Of a DNA stretch of 64,000 nt, positions 21,961-33,900 are shown in pieces. How positions within the stretch are numbered: position 1 is the stretch's first letter; each line of letters starts with the position of its first letter. Source of the stretch: Diadema setosum. Its lineage: Eukaryota; Echinodermata; Echinoidea; Diadematoida; Diadematidae. Location of the stretch: positions 16,132,844-16,196,843 of the forward strand of contig CM067075.1 of the NCBI GenBank assembly GCA_033980235.1. Direction: 5' to 3'. The notes beneath the pieces are model-generated. The model did no database searches and was not told the origin of the DNA. It saw only the letters and a program-made list of their open reading frames with translations. The position numbers were made by a program, and so were the translations under genes.

Positions 21961-22079
21961 ACATAATATAGATGTTACACAAGTCCTTTGAATGATAATC
22001 ATACAAGCCGCAACAGAGATGTATAGCTAAACAATGATGATCGATGAAATGAAACCACAGACTGCGAGGACAGATAAGA

Positions 22080-22194
22080 CAGTGGCGGATTTATTTTTTG
22101 TTGAAACAAAACAAATAAAAAATGGGGGTGCGTGCGCCTCCCTTTTATTTTGTAAAGGCGCCTCCCCTTTACGAAATTCCTGGATCCGCCCCTG
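22080..22194. mobile_element. hAT-like MITE, copy 1
   Basis: The left end CAGTGGCGGAT and right end ATCCGCCCCTG form terminal inverted repeats. GATAAGA flanks both sides (22073-22079 and 22195-22201), a 7-bp direct repeat close to the 8 bp expected for hAT elements. A related copy is at 30265-30420. Confidence 0.75.
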
Positions 22195-22201
22195 GATAAG
22201 A

Positions 22202-23031
22202 TGAGCTAACAATCAGTACAAACCAACCGTGTTCACAAGAATTAATACAAAATCAATGGTAACGAATTTAATTCATTTCAGCCGGTACAATATCAGTTGA
22301 TTAATGAGGGTAGAAAAGAGTTCGTGTGGTGTGCGCTCCAAAGGTAGAATTCTCAATATAGTTTTCCAGTGCAATCCCATGCCATGCCATTATCTAATTG
22401 GCTTTCACAAATAGACTAGGCCTAAACTAGAATGGCATAGGCTTCATTTAAGCACTCGGATCCGAAAGTTATGGAATTTAATTGTTTCACATCATTAACC
22501 ATGGTTCCAAGAAGCAGTGATGGGTTAGGCGCAACTACTAAATCCTCGGAACTGGCATTTTTCTTACATTATATAGAAATTTCGGTATACCGAACAAATA
22601 AACAATAAAAAACAAAGAGCCTGTAATGTTGCAGCCCGAATTTTTATTTCGCTGTAACCAGAATTTCGTTATAACCGTGTTCGTTATAACGGGAGTGCAC
22701 TGTTACAGTATTAAGACTAGGCCTACATCCCTTTCAATGATGCCATTGATTGCCAAATTATTACATGCAGGTCTAGAACGATTTGATGCTATTATTATGT
22801 ATCGTTTTCGTAATCGAGTTCCTTTAGAATGTAAGAACACTAATCAATAAAGACTTGTGTACAAAGTGCATGAATGGGAAACGTGGGACGCGCTGATAAT
22901 TACCACTCTGACTATGTTACAGTTACTCGTGCCACATGCTACCAGTGTTACTGTTTCGTCATGAAACTCAATGGTATACAAGTTAACAGCCTTCCTTCTC
23001 TGAGCAATTTTAGAACTGAATTTTGCTCACG
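22202..23031. other. Unassigned sequence
   Basis: No gene or repeat boundary recognised. Short open frames have no recognisable features. Confidence 0.4.
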
Positions 23032-23032
23032 T

Positions 23033-23180
23033 GGGACCCATTTCATAAAACCTGTCATCAGTGACAAGTTGCTATAGATGTGACAAGCTACTGAAATCCT
23101 TGCATCTGATTGGCTGAGAGAAAATTTGTCATAGAAGTGTGGCAGTTGTCACTGATAACAAGTTTTATGAAACGGGCCCC
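23033..23180. mobile_element. MITE-like foldback element
   Basis: The left arm CCCATTTCATAAAACCTGTC plus ATCAGTGACAA pairs with the right arm TTGTCACTGATAACAAG plus TTTTATGAAACGGGCCC. The arms are about 38 bp with few mismatches. Confidence 0.75.
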
Positions 23181-23332
23181 TGATTACAGCATTGCGCATA
23201 TATCATACATAAATGGGGAATGCATGAAAATTCTCTCGACATTTAGATGAGATAAATAGATGAATAGATATATGGACAGATTATAAGAGAGAGGGAAAGA
23301 TGGAGAGTTAAATCGGTGCACCTTTAAACAGA

Positions 23333-24089
23333 TTAAAGGGGCATTCCAGACGATTTTTAAAATTTCACATCATGTAGTATATAAATCAATAGCTCCATGT
23401 ATGGATTCGCGGAATTTATTGTGGTCCTCGAGCAGAGAAATCAGTAAATTCGAAATCTTAAACAAATTACACTGAACAGTGTTGATGACATCATAGCCTC
23501 ACATATTTTAGAAATGTAGCAGTGTTATTCCATTACAATACCGCTTGCTCAACAAGTTCACCTGTGTAGAATCTATGCATGCCTTCTTCTTTTGTTCTAC
23601 TTCCTGGAGCCCCGACTCATGCATTCCAATGGTGAGGCTGCCATGCCATCATCCTTGTTCATTGCAATTTGTTATAAATTTTGAAAACATTCCCATTCCT
23701 CATCCCAAACACAAAGGCCCGAATTCACGAAGGTGGTACAAATGAAACCATGGTTTAAACCATGGACAAAAACCATGGAGCGCCAAGTGAAATCAGTCAT
23801 TTCGTCGATGAAATGATTATTTTGTAACAAAATGACAACATTTTGTAACTAAATGAACATTTTGTCCACGAAATTATAATTTCGTTAACGAAACGGTCAT
23901 TTTGTCGACGAAATGATCGATTTCGTAACGAAATATTCCGTGCGACACTTGGCGCTCCATGGTTTTTGTCCTCATTTGTACCACCTTCGTGAATTCGGGC
24001 CTATAAGTTCTACAACTCTGTACTCAGTTCAACTAATTTATAGTTGTTCAAATGTAAAAGTCTGAAAATCATGTGGAGGTCCCCTTTAA
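23333..24089. mobile_element. TTAA-bounded element with inverted ends
   Basis: It starts TTAAAGGGGCATTCCAGACG and ends GGAGGTCCCCTTTAA. Both ends carry TTAA and the terminal bases are inverted copies. TTAA targets are the signature of piggyBac-type transposons. The end sequence resembles 32653-34050. A separate foldback (23716-24001) is nested inside. Confidence 0.5.
23716..24001. mobile_element. Long-arm foldback element, nested
   Basis: The left arm GGCCCGAATTCACGAAGGTG plus GTACAAATGA and an ACCATGGAGCGCCAAGTG block is mirrored by CACTTGGCGCTCCATGG and CACCTTCGTGAATTCGGGCC. The centre repeats ATTTCGTNAACGAAAT-like and ATTTTGTNNACGAAAT-like motifs. Confidence 0.82.
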
Positions 24090-24437
24090 AGAAAATTGGG
24101 AATTCAAAAACACTTTTATAAACTACAAGTGTCACTTTTATTAGGTTTCTCCATATTATCATTATCATTTTTTTACTGTCATCATCACAGTGTGTTCTGT
24201 CGGATTTCTTCCCTTGAAGTTTCCCCCTCAAAGCCACAGAGGTTCTTTTTGATTATGCTCGTCCAAGTCTACAGATGGCAAGATTTGCAAACATCAAGCC
24301 TCGATCGTTTGTCGACAGAGAGAGGATTATCATACAGTGACAGTATAGGGCCCAACGGCGTAAATCCGTACTGAGGAGTGGGGGGGATGGTCACCATCAC
24401 CACGATTACAAGCCCATAACCGGACCGGCGCAGCCTT

Positions 24438-24506
24438 GGGGGGGGGGGGGGGGGGGGGAGGGAAGCTTGGTGAACCCCCCCCCCCCCCCCACACACACAC
24501 ACACAC
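24438..24506. repeat. G21 tract, C16 tract and (AC)n
   Basis: A 21-base G-run is followed 16 bases later by a 16-base C-run and then (AC)8. The two runs are complementary and could pair. The lengths may be affected by sequencing. Confidence 0.85.
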
Positions 24507-24979
24507 GTTACAGGGATCGGATGTCCCACTCTTTTGCATGGAATAAGTTATGGTGGGAGGAAAGTGGCAGCAAAAATATAAAGACGTTTTGTTCTTGTTG
24601 CTTTTTTTTTTTTTGCTTGTCAGATGACTTTCGGCGGAAAACGAGACCTTAAAAGTATGAAAACATTTTTCTTTTTGTTTTTGAAATATCTGTGAGAGGG
24701 AGCGGAACGACCGAACGGGGGGAGGGTGTGTATCCCTCTCCCACACGAGGAAGATTTTGCATTTTCAGACCTGAAATTCAGCGATCTGGTGCACACTTTT
24801 GGTGAAATTTTGTTTTCTTTTCTTTACAAAACAATAAGAAAATGAAATATTCACAATATATTATTGAATGACTAAATCGTGGTATTTCGATCAGCTCTTG
24901 CTCCGCCTGTGCGACATCACTGTGAAGGCCTACTAAATAATGGGGCCTATCACCGGCGTAGATAGGATTTGATCTTAGG

Positions 24980-26310
24980 AGGAGCGGTTATGTGCCACGG
25001 AGGGAGCGAAGCAAGCGAGGGGGGGGGGAGGGTATGGTAGGGAGGTTTCCCCCTCCCACGATGAAATCTTTTGCATTAATAATTTAGACATTTTACAGTC
25101 CCAAAACTGCCATTTGTAGCTATATTTTTCGCTTTGGAAACTAAGGAGGGCCGCACCGGGCGCACCTGCTGTCAATCACTGGCAGCAACATCAGGAGAAT
25201 GGCATAGCAATTAAATGCGAGCGAGCGGAGCGAGCGAGTTTGAAATTTTTGACATTTTACAGTCTAAAAACTGCCGTTTGTAGCTATATTTTTCGCTTTG
25301 GAAATTAAGGGGGGCCGCACCGGGCGCAACTGCTGTCAATCACTGGCAGCAACATCAGGAGAATGACATAACGGTTAAATGCGAGCGAGCGGAGCGAGCG
25401 AGCTTGAAAATTTTTGACATTACAGTCCAAAGACTGCCGTTTGTGGCTGTATTTTTTCGCTTTGGAAATTAAGGGGGGGGGGGGGGGCACACCGGGCGCA
25501 ACTCCTGGCAATTACTGGCAGCAACATCAGGAAAATGGCATAACGATTAAATGCGATCGAGCGAAGCGAGTGAGCTTGAAAATTTTGATATTTTACAGTC
25601 TAAAAAACTGTCCTTTGTGGCTGTATTTTTTTGCTTTGGAAATTAAGGAGGGCGCACCGGGCGTAAACTGCTGGCAATTACTGGCAGCAACATCATGAGA
25701 ATGGCATAATGATTAAATGCGAGGGATCGAAGCGAGTAAGCTTGAAAATTTTGACATTTTACAGTCTAAAAAACTGTCGTTTGTGGCTGTATTTTTTCGC
25801 TTTGGAAATTAAGGGGGCGCACCGGGCGAAAACTACTGGCAATTACTGGCAGCAGCATCAGGAGGATGGCATAATGGTTAAATGCGAGCGAGCGAAGCGA
25901 TCGAACTTCAAAATTTTCAGTGACATTTTGCAGTCCCAAAACAGCCGCTTGTAGTTATATTTTTCGCTTTGGAAATTAAGGAGGGCGCACCGGGCGAAAA
26001 CTGCTGGCAATTAGTGGCAGCAAGACGAGGAGAATGGAATAATGATTAGTAATGCGAGCGAGCGAAGCGAGAGAGCTTCAAAATTTTGACAATTTACAGT
26101 CCCAAAACTGCCGTTTGTAGCTATATTTTTCGCTTTGGCAATTAAGGGGGGCCGCACCGGGCGCAACTGCTGTCAATCACTGGCAGCAACATCAGGAGAA
26201 TGGCATAGCGGTTAAATGCGAGCGAGCGGAGCGAGCGAGCTTTAAAATTTTGACATTTTACACTCCAAAAACTGCCGTTTGTAGCTATATTTTTCGCTTT
26301 TGTTTGTCCC
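24980..26310. repeat. Tandem repeat, ~166-bp unit, about 8 copies
   Basis: GCGAGCGAGCGGAGCGAGCG-type cores recur near 25217, 25380, 25556, 25719, 25884, 26056 and 26218, with a weaker one near 25013, at 163-172 bp spacing. Each unit also contains GACATTTTACAGTC, CTGCCGTTTGTAGCTATA, TTTTTCGCTTTGGAAATTAA and CTGGCAGCAACATCAGGAG. An isolated core is at about 26958. Open frames through it are repeat-derived. Confidence 0.88.
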
Positions 26311-27370
26311 ACTTTTATGGGGGAACCACCCCCTCCCCCATCGACGCCTCTTCATAATATGAGGGTGCTTTTGTTAAAAAAAAAAAAGAAGAAAGATCTG
26401 CTCCACACTCTTTGATAAATTAGGGAAATATACGTCAATATCACAAGTGTACAAAGTTTATCGAAAGGGATCCTGTATAGCAGAGCATTTGCATGTTTAT
26501 GATTGCAATACAACGATCTGGTGCATAATTCTGGCGATATTTGGACAATATTTTCCATTAAGAAAGTTCGAGATTTGTCCTCATCTCGGGAATTGCTTGG
26601 AGGATAAATGATTTGTCTGCCTAAACACATCCGTATAGGGGCGGGGCAAATGCCCCTTTGCCCCCCCCCCCCCCCCCATAGATTCGACGCCCCTGATCTT
26701 CCCTGGGTATGCCCATAGATGTATCCTGACTGAGTCATCAGTCACTGTCGTTTCTCAATAATGATTCAGGAAATGGAGGGGGTTCAATTATGGCGATATA
26801 TTTTTTGTTATTGTTTGTTTGTTTGTTTTCGTACACTTAGATTTTGCAGATGGTCCCCAGTTACTCGCGTCATAGGATGTTTACATATAGGCCTATACTA
26901 TTTGACGTTGTCAACGTCTGAGCCATACCTCGCAGTGTATGTCGATGTTACTTTCTTCGCGAGCGAGCGAAGCGAGCGAGCGCCTGAAAATGTGTATACA
27001 TTTTCCTACAAGATAGCATATATTGTTCAGCTCTGTTACCTGTCTGAAGGCCGGCGTACAAACGTCATGCACTATGCCAAAATTGATACATATCACATTT
27101 CTGCTTCCTCCATTTTTTCCTAAAAATTCAGGGGGGATGATTGTACAGGCCACCCCCCCCCCTCCATTTCAGGGGGGGGGGGGGGATAGATTATCCCCCC
27201 CATCCCCCCCCCCCCCCCGGGATTTACGCCCATGGTAGGGCCTATAGTGTGCTTTTTAAACAGGTTTACCATAACGTACGACTAGTGACAATAGAAAAGT
27301 ACCCTGTGAATTTACAAAGTTTACTTTTGGAGAGGGGGAACTGTTGACCGAGAGTTTTTAAGGCTATATG
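26311..27370. other. Repeat-rich, G/C homopolymer region
   Basis: It holds C17 at about 26662-26678, an isolated GAGCGAGCGAAGCGAGCGAG motif at about 26959-26981, and clustered C and G runs at about 27152-27220. No gene is recognised. Confidence 0.45.
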
Positions 27371-28140
27371 CGTGCGCGTTTTGTCCCTCAGCGCCGTGCA
27401 CTAGTATACACTTCCCTTCTATTCCCAACGAACGGCGCATTACTCGGAGCCTCACTGCCAGGTGATAGAATAGATCACAGTGCTATGTTACGCAATTCTT
27501 CCGAAGCAGATGAGAAGGGCTGCACAAATCAATGATCTGCCATAAGGTATGACTCTATGATCATTCTCCTTGACTCCATCACCGAAGTGTTTTTTACATA
27601 ATTGTGGGAACGTCACCCTTATCTTGGATGAACTTTGAAATTTGGAATGCTCCGGGGTTAGTGAAACCCCAGTCGCAAAAGCGAGGAGATTGTTGCACGT
27701 TCTCCGGTGGCTAGAAACACTGGTTTCGTCACGTAAACTCCGCCGGGATCGCAGTCGGAAAAGTCGACAGATCACGAAAGGTCGCCGGTTAACTTTTTGC
27801 GATAAATCGCGCTGATACACGCAGACCTGTTCTTTGCGAGATACTACATTCTCAGGAACAAAGCGAACTCTAATACACCCAAGAGTGTGTATTGTCACTA
27901 TGCGTCACTGGCTTGAAAATACACTGAGTGTGAAACGGTTTTCAAGGGATTTAACCCGACTATTGGTCGTGTTGCCGTGTAGTAGTTCCATTGGATTAAA
28001 GCTGTAGCTGATAACGCGACAGAATTTCACTTACTGCCCCACTATACTTCCTGTGAAATCGCCCTTCAAACTCCTCTCGACCACAACAAAGGGGTGTATG
28101 TTCTCTCACACACGGCCTGTAAAACTCCTATACAGAGGGT
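27371..28140. other. Less AT-rich block with a donor-like end, function unknown
   Basis: The base composition is less AT-rich than its surroundings. A 136-codon open frame on the minus strand (27488-27898) shows no recognisable domain. The plus strand ends in an ACAGAGGGTAAGTG donor-like site at about 28131-28144. It could be a noncoding upstream exon of b561 gene 2 or unrelated. Confidence 0.2.
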
Positions 28141-29110
28141 AAGTGTCGATACACAAAGTACTGTACTCTCATCCGACTCGCTATTGTGATGTCGTACTGA
28201 GCTGTTGGATAAACTTCTTTAGTTTAGTCCAGTGCTAATTGTAGATATTGATTAAACTCACCATGCTCACAGTACCGACGAAGCTTTTCATCTTGACTTC
28301 ATGACTTCGGTTGTGAAGTCTGAAAAGTGTAACTTAATCATGACCAAGTGTATACTGTGGTACATCAGTGGAATTTTAAATCGTTACTCTTCAACTATAC
28401 TATAAGAATGATGATTCTATCAATCAGGATCATCTACAAGAGCAGTATTGTTTGTGTATTGCTTTAATTTCTGAAGGATTAGTAGTGTTTGTTATGCATC
28501 ACTGTGTTTCACTCTGTGATATGTGAAATTTGTAGTGCATACTACGGTTAAATGTACTTATTTTCTTGCGTACGATTTGTTATAAAGCTTCAGATTGTCT
28601 TTCAAGACATGCTAATCATTGCGTTGTGTTATGATATTATTGCAGAAAGGTCTTATACGAGTTATATAAACACAAAAATAACATGGTCATCGGCATGATA
28701 GGATGGTAAAACTAGAAGAACACCACAGCGAATTAAAACGTTCTACTTGTAACATTCTTTTCTTTATAGTTTCTGATTTTTCCGATTCTGTGGTACGAAC
28801 ACGGAAGGGGATTTTGAAAATTCTAGTTTAGGCATTTTCGTTTCTATCCATTCATTTGGAATTTAACTTCAATTTATCGATAGGCCTTTAACTGTATCGT
28901 CACATGCATTTCCAGAGTACTGCTGAGACAAGAGTCATCATTACAAAGTGTTATTCATCTCACAGTGTGGTTAAAGTGGGTCATGAACGAAAGGTGTTGG
29001 TTTCGGCGAAATCACTTTAGGGGATTGAACTCGTGCAATTGCCCTTCTGTTTTATGACGGTGCCGGGTTTGAGGGAGGGGCTATACGGAAGGGCATATGG
29101 ACCGAAGGGA
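28141..29110. other. Unassigned AT-rich sequence
   Basis: I see no gene, repeat or RNA that I can support. Confidence 0.4.
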
Positions 29111-29153
29111 GGGCTAAGCATGGACCTACAACGTTGTAGGTCCATGGGCTAAG
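29111..29153. repeat. 27-bp palindromic insert flanked by 8-bp direct repeats
   Basis: GGGCTAAG (29111-29118 and 29146-29153) flanks an insert of 27 bp. Of this, 26 bp (ATGGACCTACAAC and its exact inverse GTTGTAGGTCCAT) form a perfect spacer-free palindrome. Counting the shared flanking G, 28 bp are palindromic. An 8-bp duplication around inverted ends is what a hAT-type insertion leaves. Confidence 0.75.
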
Positions 29154-30264
29154 GGAGGGGGACGTTTAGAGAGGGACTTGGCAACACGAGCAGGTATGCA
29201 CCTGGGTATACCGTCCATTTCCTGTTGACTGTTGTGATGACATCATAATGATATGTGACGTCATGTGTCGAGACGATAAAAAACATGCATAATGTATCAT
29301 TGCACTTTCCTTTGCGATAGCGGCGCGGGTATCGGGTAATGGTCATTTCGCATTATATGTATATACATGATGTCACTCGAAGTAGAACAGGATCCGAGTA
29401 TAAAGACGCATGCATGTATTGTACATATACTGCAAGCTAATATATACGCGTAGATCCTATGTATAAGGAAAAAATGTGGAGAAAGAGGAAGATTCGGATC
29501 GGGAATTCATCTGTCGAGATTTTTACAATGATAATATTCAACTATTCATCTCCGAGGGCTAACTATGTTGAACGTTACGAGGCTGTAATGAGCCCAAGAA
29601 GTGCTGATTGAGTTACTACATGTACAATTTGACATCAAATTGAGAAGTGGTCGTCTTAACAAAAATATCGTTGGTCATTTTACAGGAACAAAATCCAATG
29701 GGTTGTGCTTACTGTTTCAGTCATGTTGCAAGCAATCATTAATTGTACAAAAAAGAAATAAAAAAAATCGTGAAAAGCAATATTCCGTGCAGCAGAATAT
29801 CTCTACATCTATATACGTTAAGTTAACAATGTGACGCAAATGCTATCGGAGATTTCGGGAAATTGCAAGGGACACTTATACAATATTTCATAATTCAAAG
29901 AACATTCCAGGCGATATTTTATCCCCATTCAAGTAAGTTTGACATGGTGTGGTGTAGCAATTATGATAAGGCCTGAATCCCAACCCATGCCAAAGACAAC
30001 ACGGTATAGGCTATCTGCTGATGATGGAGACGATTGTAATGATTACTACACGTATTATTATTGATATCATTATTATCATTGATATTAATGTTTAGGGAGG
30101 AGCTAGAGCTGTCGCCAATAATGATAGTTTGCAAACTTTGTTGCATCACCGATCGGGTATCCAAGGATATCATGCCAGTCTTCGACAAGAATGGAAGAAG
30201 CAAGAGTGATGTGGATTTTTTTTTTTTCCTTTTTACCATGACGTCGCGTAGTGTTGATCAAGTT
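29154..30264. other. Unassigned sequence
   Basis: No gene recognised. Small ATT-type triplet patches occur at about 30052-30090 and a T-run at about 30217-30228. Confidence 0.4.
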
Positions 30265-30420
30265 CAGTGGCAGATCCAAGCGGGGTGCACCGGGCTCCCC
30301 CTTTATTTTTCGTTAAAACAAAAGAAGTGAAAAGAAAAAAAAAATGGGGGGGGGGGGGCGTGCGCCCCCTTTAATTTTGCAAAAGCGCCCCTCTTCACAG
30401 TTTTCCTGGATGCGCCCCTA
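30265..30420. mobile_element. hAT-like MITE, copy 2
   Basis: The left end CAGTGGCAGATCCA and right end TCCTGGATGCGCCCCTA match the copy at 22080-22194. The interior has matching GGGGG...GTGCGCC and AAAGCGCCCCTC-type segments. No clean target duplication was found. Confidence 0.65.
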
Positions 30421-30797
30421 AAGTGGTTGGTTTACTTGTGCTGTTAGATTTAAGAATAACATAATCATTGTTAATTTTTTTTTTCAATGAAACCGGTAGT
30501 TAGATGTTATTATTAGCCAAATACTTGGGATCCTTCAAGCGTACATACAATAGTTGTTTCTAAGTCGGGCAAGTCTGGGATGTGTTTATTTTTTATATTT
30601 GTTATGTTTTTTTAAGTTACCAGAGACCATCACCTTCGTTTTAAATGAGAAAAATCAACTATACTCATGTTAAATCGGTTATGGCAATTGATTTACATGA
30701 TATACTTCTATGTGTTTGCTCGTGAAGGTATACAAAGTCGGACACGGGGGATAGTAGCATCTCACGCGACCTCTGACCTCTGACCTCTCACGTCACC
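30421..30797. other. Upstream flank of b561 gene 2
   Basis: A CTCTGAC repeat lies at about 30770-30785, just before the start codon. A possible acceptor (TCGTGAAG) is at about 30727. No TATA box is recognised. Confidence 0.35.
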
Positions 30798-30978
30798 ATG
30801 GAGGCGCTTTTCTGGACACTCGTCCTCCTGTCGCAAGTCCTGGGCTTGGCTGGAGTCATTCTCATCGCTACATGGTTGTCGGAGCATGGAGGCGGCTACG
30901 ACTGGGAGTGTCGCAGCGGCATCGGTGGCTACCATTACCTCCTGATGACCATCGGCATGGCCTTCTTGTATGCCGAAG
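30798..30978 (+). CDS. b561 gene 2, exon 1
   Basis: It encodes residues 1-60 and one base of codon 61: helix 1 and the start of helix 2. Donor GAAG|GTAAGT, phase 1. Confidence 0.92.
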
Positions 30979-33900
30979 GTAAGTCGAGGCTCTGACCAGT
31001 GGCTTTAGAATGTTTTCATCCTCACTTTACAGTTTTGTTACTAGCTTGAATTCCGAACAATGAGGGTCAGAGTCTGTATAATATAGAGACTCCATAGGCT
31101 TAATGTGAATGGGAAAAGAATGAAAACTAAAATATTGACGGAATACTGCTTAGATGATTATACCCAACAAGCGTCCATTAATGTGCAAGATGGTGAAAAT
31201 GGCAAACAGTAACCTGGATTATTGATGGTTCATTTCTAGGCCTATACATTGCATGGATTTGGGATTGCAATTTGAATCTCTGTGTTATTGATGTGATGAA
31301 CTACTTTTTTGATTGATCGTCAACAAATATTCGCTTGAAACAACGTAGACATCACGTTGGATATTCATAAGTTATTTCGTTATTATTCTATTACCATCGT
31401 GTTATCATTCGATAATAATCCTTTATCATAACGAGAACTCAGTGTAGGAAACAAGTTTAAAGCAAAAACATATCTCAAGTTCTCAAAAGACTCCAGCATC
31501 AGTTAATATTCACCAGTATACTAGTACTATTCCTTACTATTTTTTTTTTTCGTGACAAAAGTTAAAAATTGAATAATGCGTCTGCGCATGATGTTTAGAC
31601 ATTATCAATCGATAAGAGTTTGCATTTTATAAAGTCCCGTATCTAATATTATTTGTGTGCGTGTGTTGTTGTTCTTGTTGTTGTTGTTCTTCTTCTTCTT
31701 CTTTCCTAGGCATTCTGTCGTTCCGTGTGTGTCACCGACTTCGCCTTTCGTACGTCGGCGAGAAGGCGGTGCACGCCACGATACAATCAATAGTGATCAT
31801 CTTGATTGGTATCGGTATTCATGCGGCGTTCGTCTGCAAGGACTCACGACCCACGGAATTGGCGGGAAAGGACATGTACTCGCTCCACAGCTGGCTTGGC
31901 ATGGGCACCATTGTTCTCTTCTTTGGTCAGGTAGGCTAAGTATTCACTATGTTGTAATTCTCATCTCAGCTTAAATGAATGCTTTCATCGATCTATGACA
32001 TCATCTTTTCTATCGTTGTTGTTGTGTATTTTACTGTGTGACAGACACCACAATGACGTATTAAATCACGTCGGAAATATTTTGTTTTTGTTGTTTAAAA
32101 TGCCCGGGGCATACATCCTCAAAACCACTGGTTTTCATGATCGTTGTATTGAACTGCAGTATGTACTACTCCATTTTACGTATATGAATTGACAGAGAAC
32201 ATTGTCAGTAAAAACATTGAATAGATAGAGAACAACATTTTTAGTCGATTTTGCTCCGAATTACTGAATTTCCATCTAGTATACTGGTATTGCTTCTTCG
32301 TTTGTTGCTTGTAGTGGATATACGGGATTGTGATGACGGTAGCCTTGAGGAGACTGGATCGCTCATGGCAGGATCGGCTGCTTCCCAACCATGCCTTCTT
32401 TGGACTCTTAGTATTTGCACTCTCCATAGGTTCCTGCGTGACGGGTGCCAATGAGATGGCGATATATTTCGTGTAAGTTCCGATTCGAGCGTGTAGCAGT
32501 ACCACAATATTTTATGTAACACGGCAATATTCAAACATTACTCCATGTTCCCTTGTACCATAAGGTTTTGGTTTTTTTTTCGTAGCCACCCTAGTCAATA
32601 CAAAGCCAAGGCCCGTGGTTCAAGGAGCTCTTGTTCCCAACTTTTTTGACAGTTAATGGGGAAATCTAGTCCAATATATAAGTTAGTCTGATAAAAAAGA
32701 GTAAAGTCTTACGAGTTCAACGATAAAAATTTGACTAAAATCGGATGAAAAATAAGGAAGTTATACATTTTGAAGTTTGGCTTATTTCTGCAAAACAGTT
32801 CTTGTACAGTGGATATGAATATGGAAATGAGTGAGCTAACCATGTCATAACCTCACAATTTTCCATTGATCATGTACAAAATAAACAAACAAACAAACAA
32901 ACGAAAATTCAGTGTTCTGTTATTGAAGTCTGAAACAGGATGTTATCTAGTTGAAATACTTAGAGCAGGGAGGTGCTAGAGAAGGAGAGGCAACTAAAGC
33001 TCTCCTTTGAAGTCATGCGCGGCACCGCCAAGAAGCAATTATGCGTTCAACTACAGGTGGAACCCATGTGCTTTGACAAAAGATAGCATCAATAATCGGG
33101 ACTAGCGCTCTCACATCTGGAAATACTTGCTCCTACTGCAATTCGCTCTCTCTTTCAATGTGATGGCAACATTGAATTTGTGTACCTTGAATTGGAGCAA
33201 CGAATCAAAATGCAGTGTAAAACTCACAATTTTAACAGCAAATAGTTTAAAAACACGGTGGAACACGCTTTAGAGGAGTACTTTATTTGAAAGATCAAAA
33301 TATCCCTTATTAAAAGATAGAAAATTAACATGCGGAAATGTGCGCATTATAGAAAAATATTAGGTTTTTAAGAGGGCCTAATTTTCATTTCATTTCGATT
33401 TGCGAATTACGAAGAAACTAGAAATACATGTTTATAAAATTGAATTCTTTCCAAAACAATTCTAAATCAATTCAAGTATTTCATTTAAGATTTTGCAGTG
33501 AAATAAAGCTTGTAATTCAACGAAAGGTGAAATGCGTTCTTCGTCTCCGAACTTCGTCTTACAACTTGAGCGGTGCCGAGCATGACTTCAAAGCGTAGTG
33601 GAATGCTAAACATCCATTGTAACTCCTTGAACCCAAACATGTGTTTGCATGAATTACGAAGAGTTGCCACTCCATCTCTGTAACACCAGCTAACACCCCC
33701 TGCTTACAGAATAGTGATCAGTTAGACGTACCAGGATTTAAGCCTCCAGTCGGGCATAATTGCGTTTGAATGAAAAACTTGAAATGTCAAAATTTTGTTT
33801 ACAAAAACTATATGGCAGGTTGTGAGGGTTGTTGTGAGGGGATGACATGCTTACTTTGCCGTTTGCAAATTCGTATTGACCGTTCAAGAACTGTTTTGTT

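Noticed and set aside
25414..25954. Open frames of 81-94 codons sharing the words LWLYFFALEIK
   Set aside because: They read through the ~166-bp tandem repeat and shift frame between units.
27488..27898. 136-codon minus-strand open frame as a gene
   Set aside because: No recognisable domain, no clear splice or start context, and composition can explain it.
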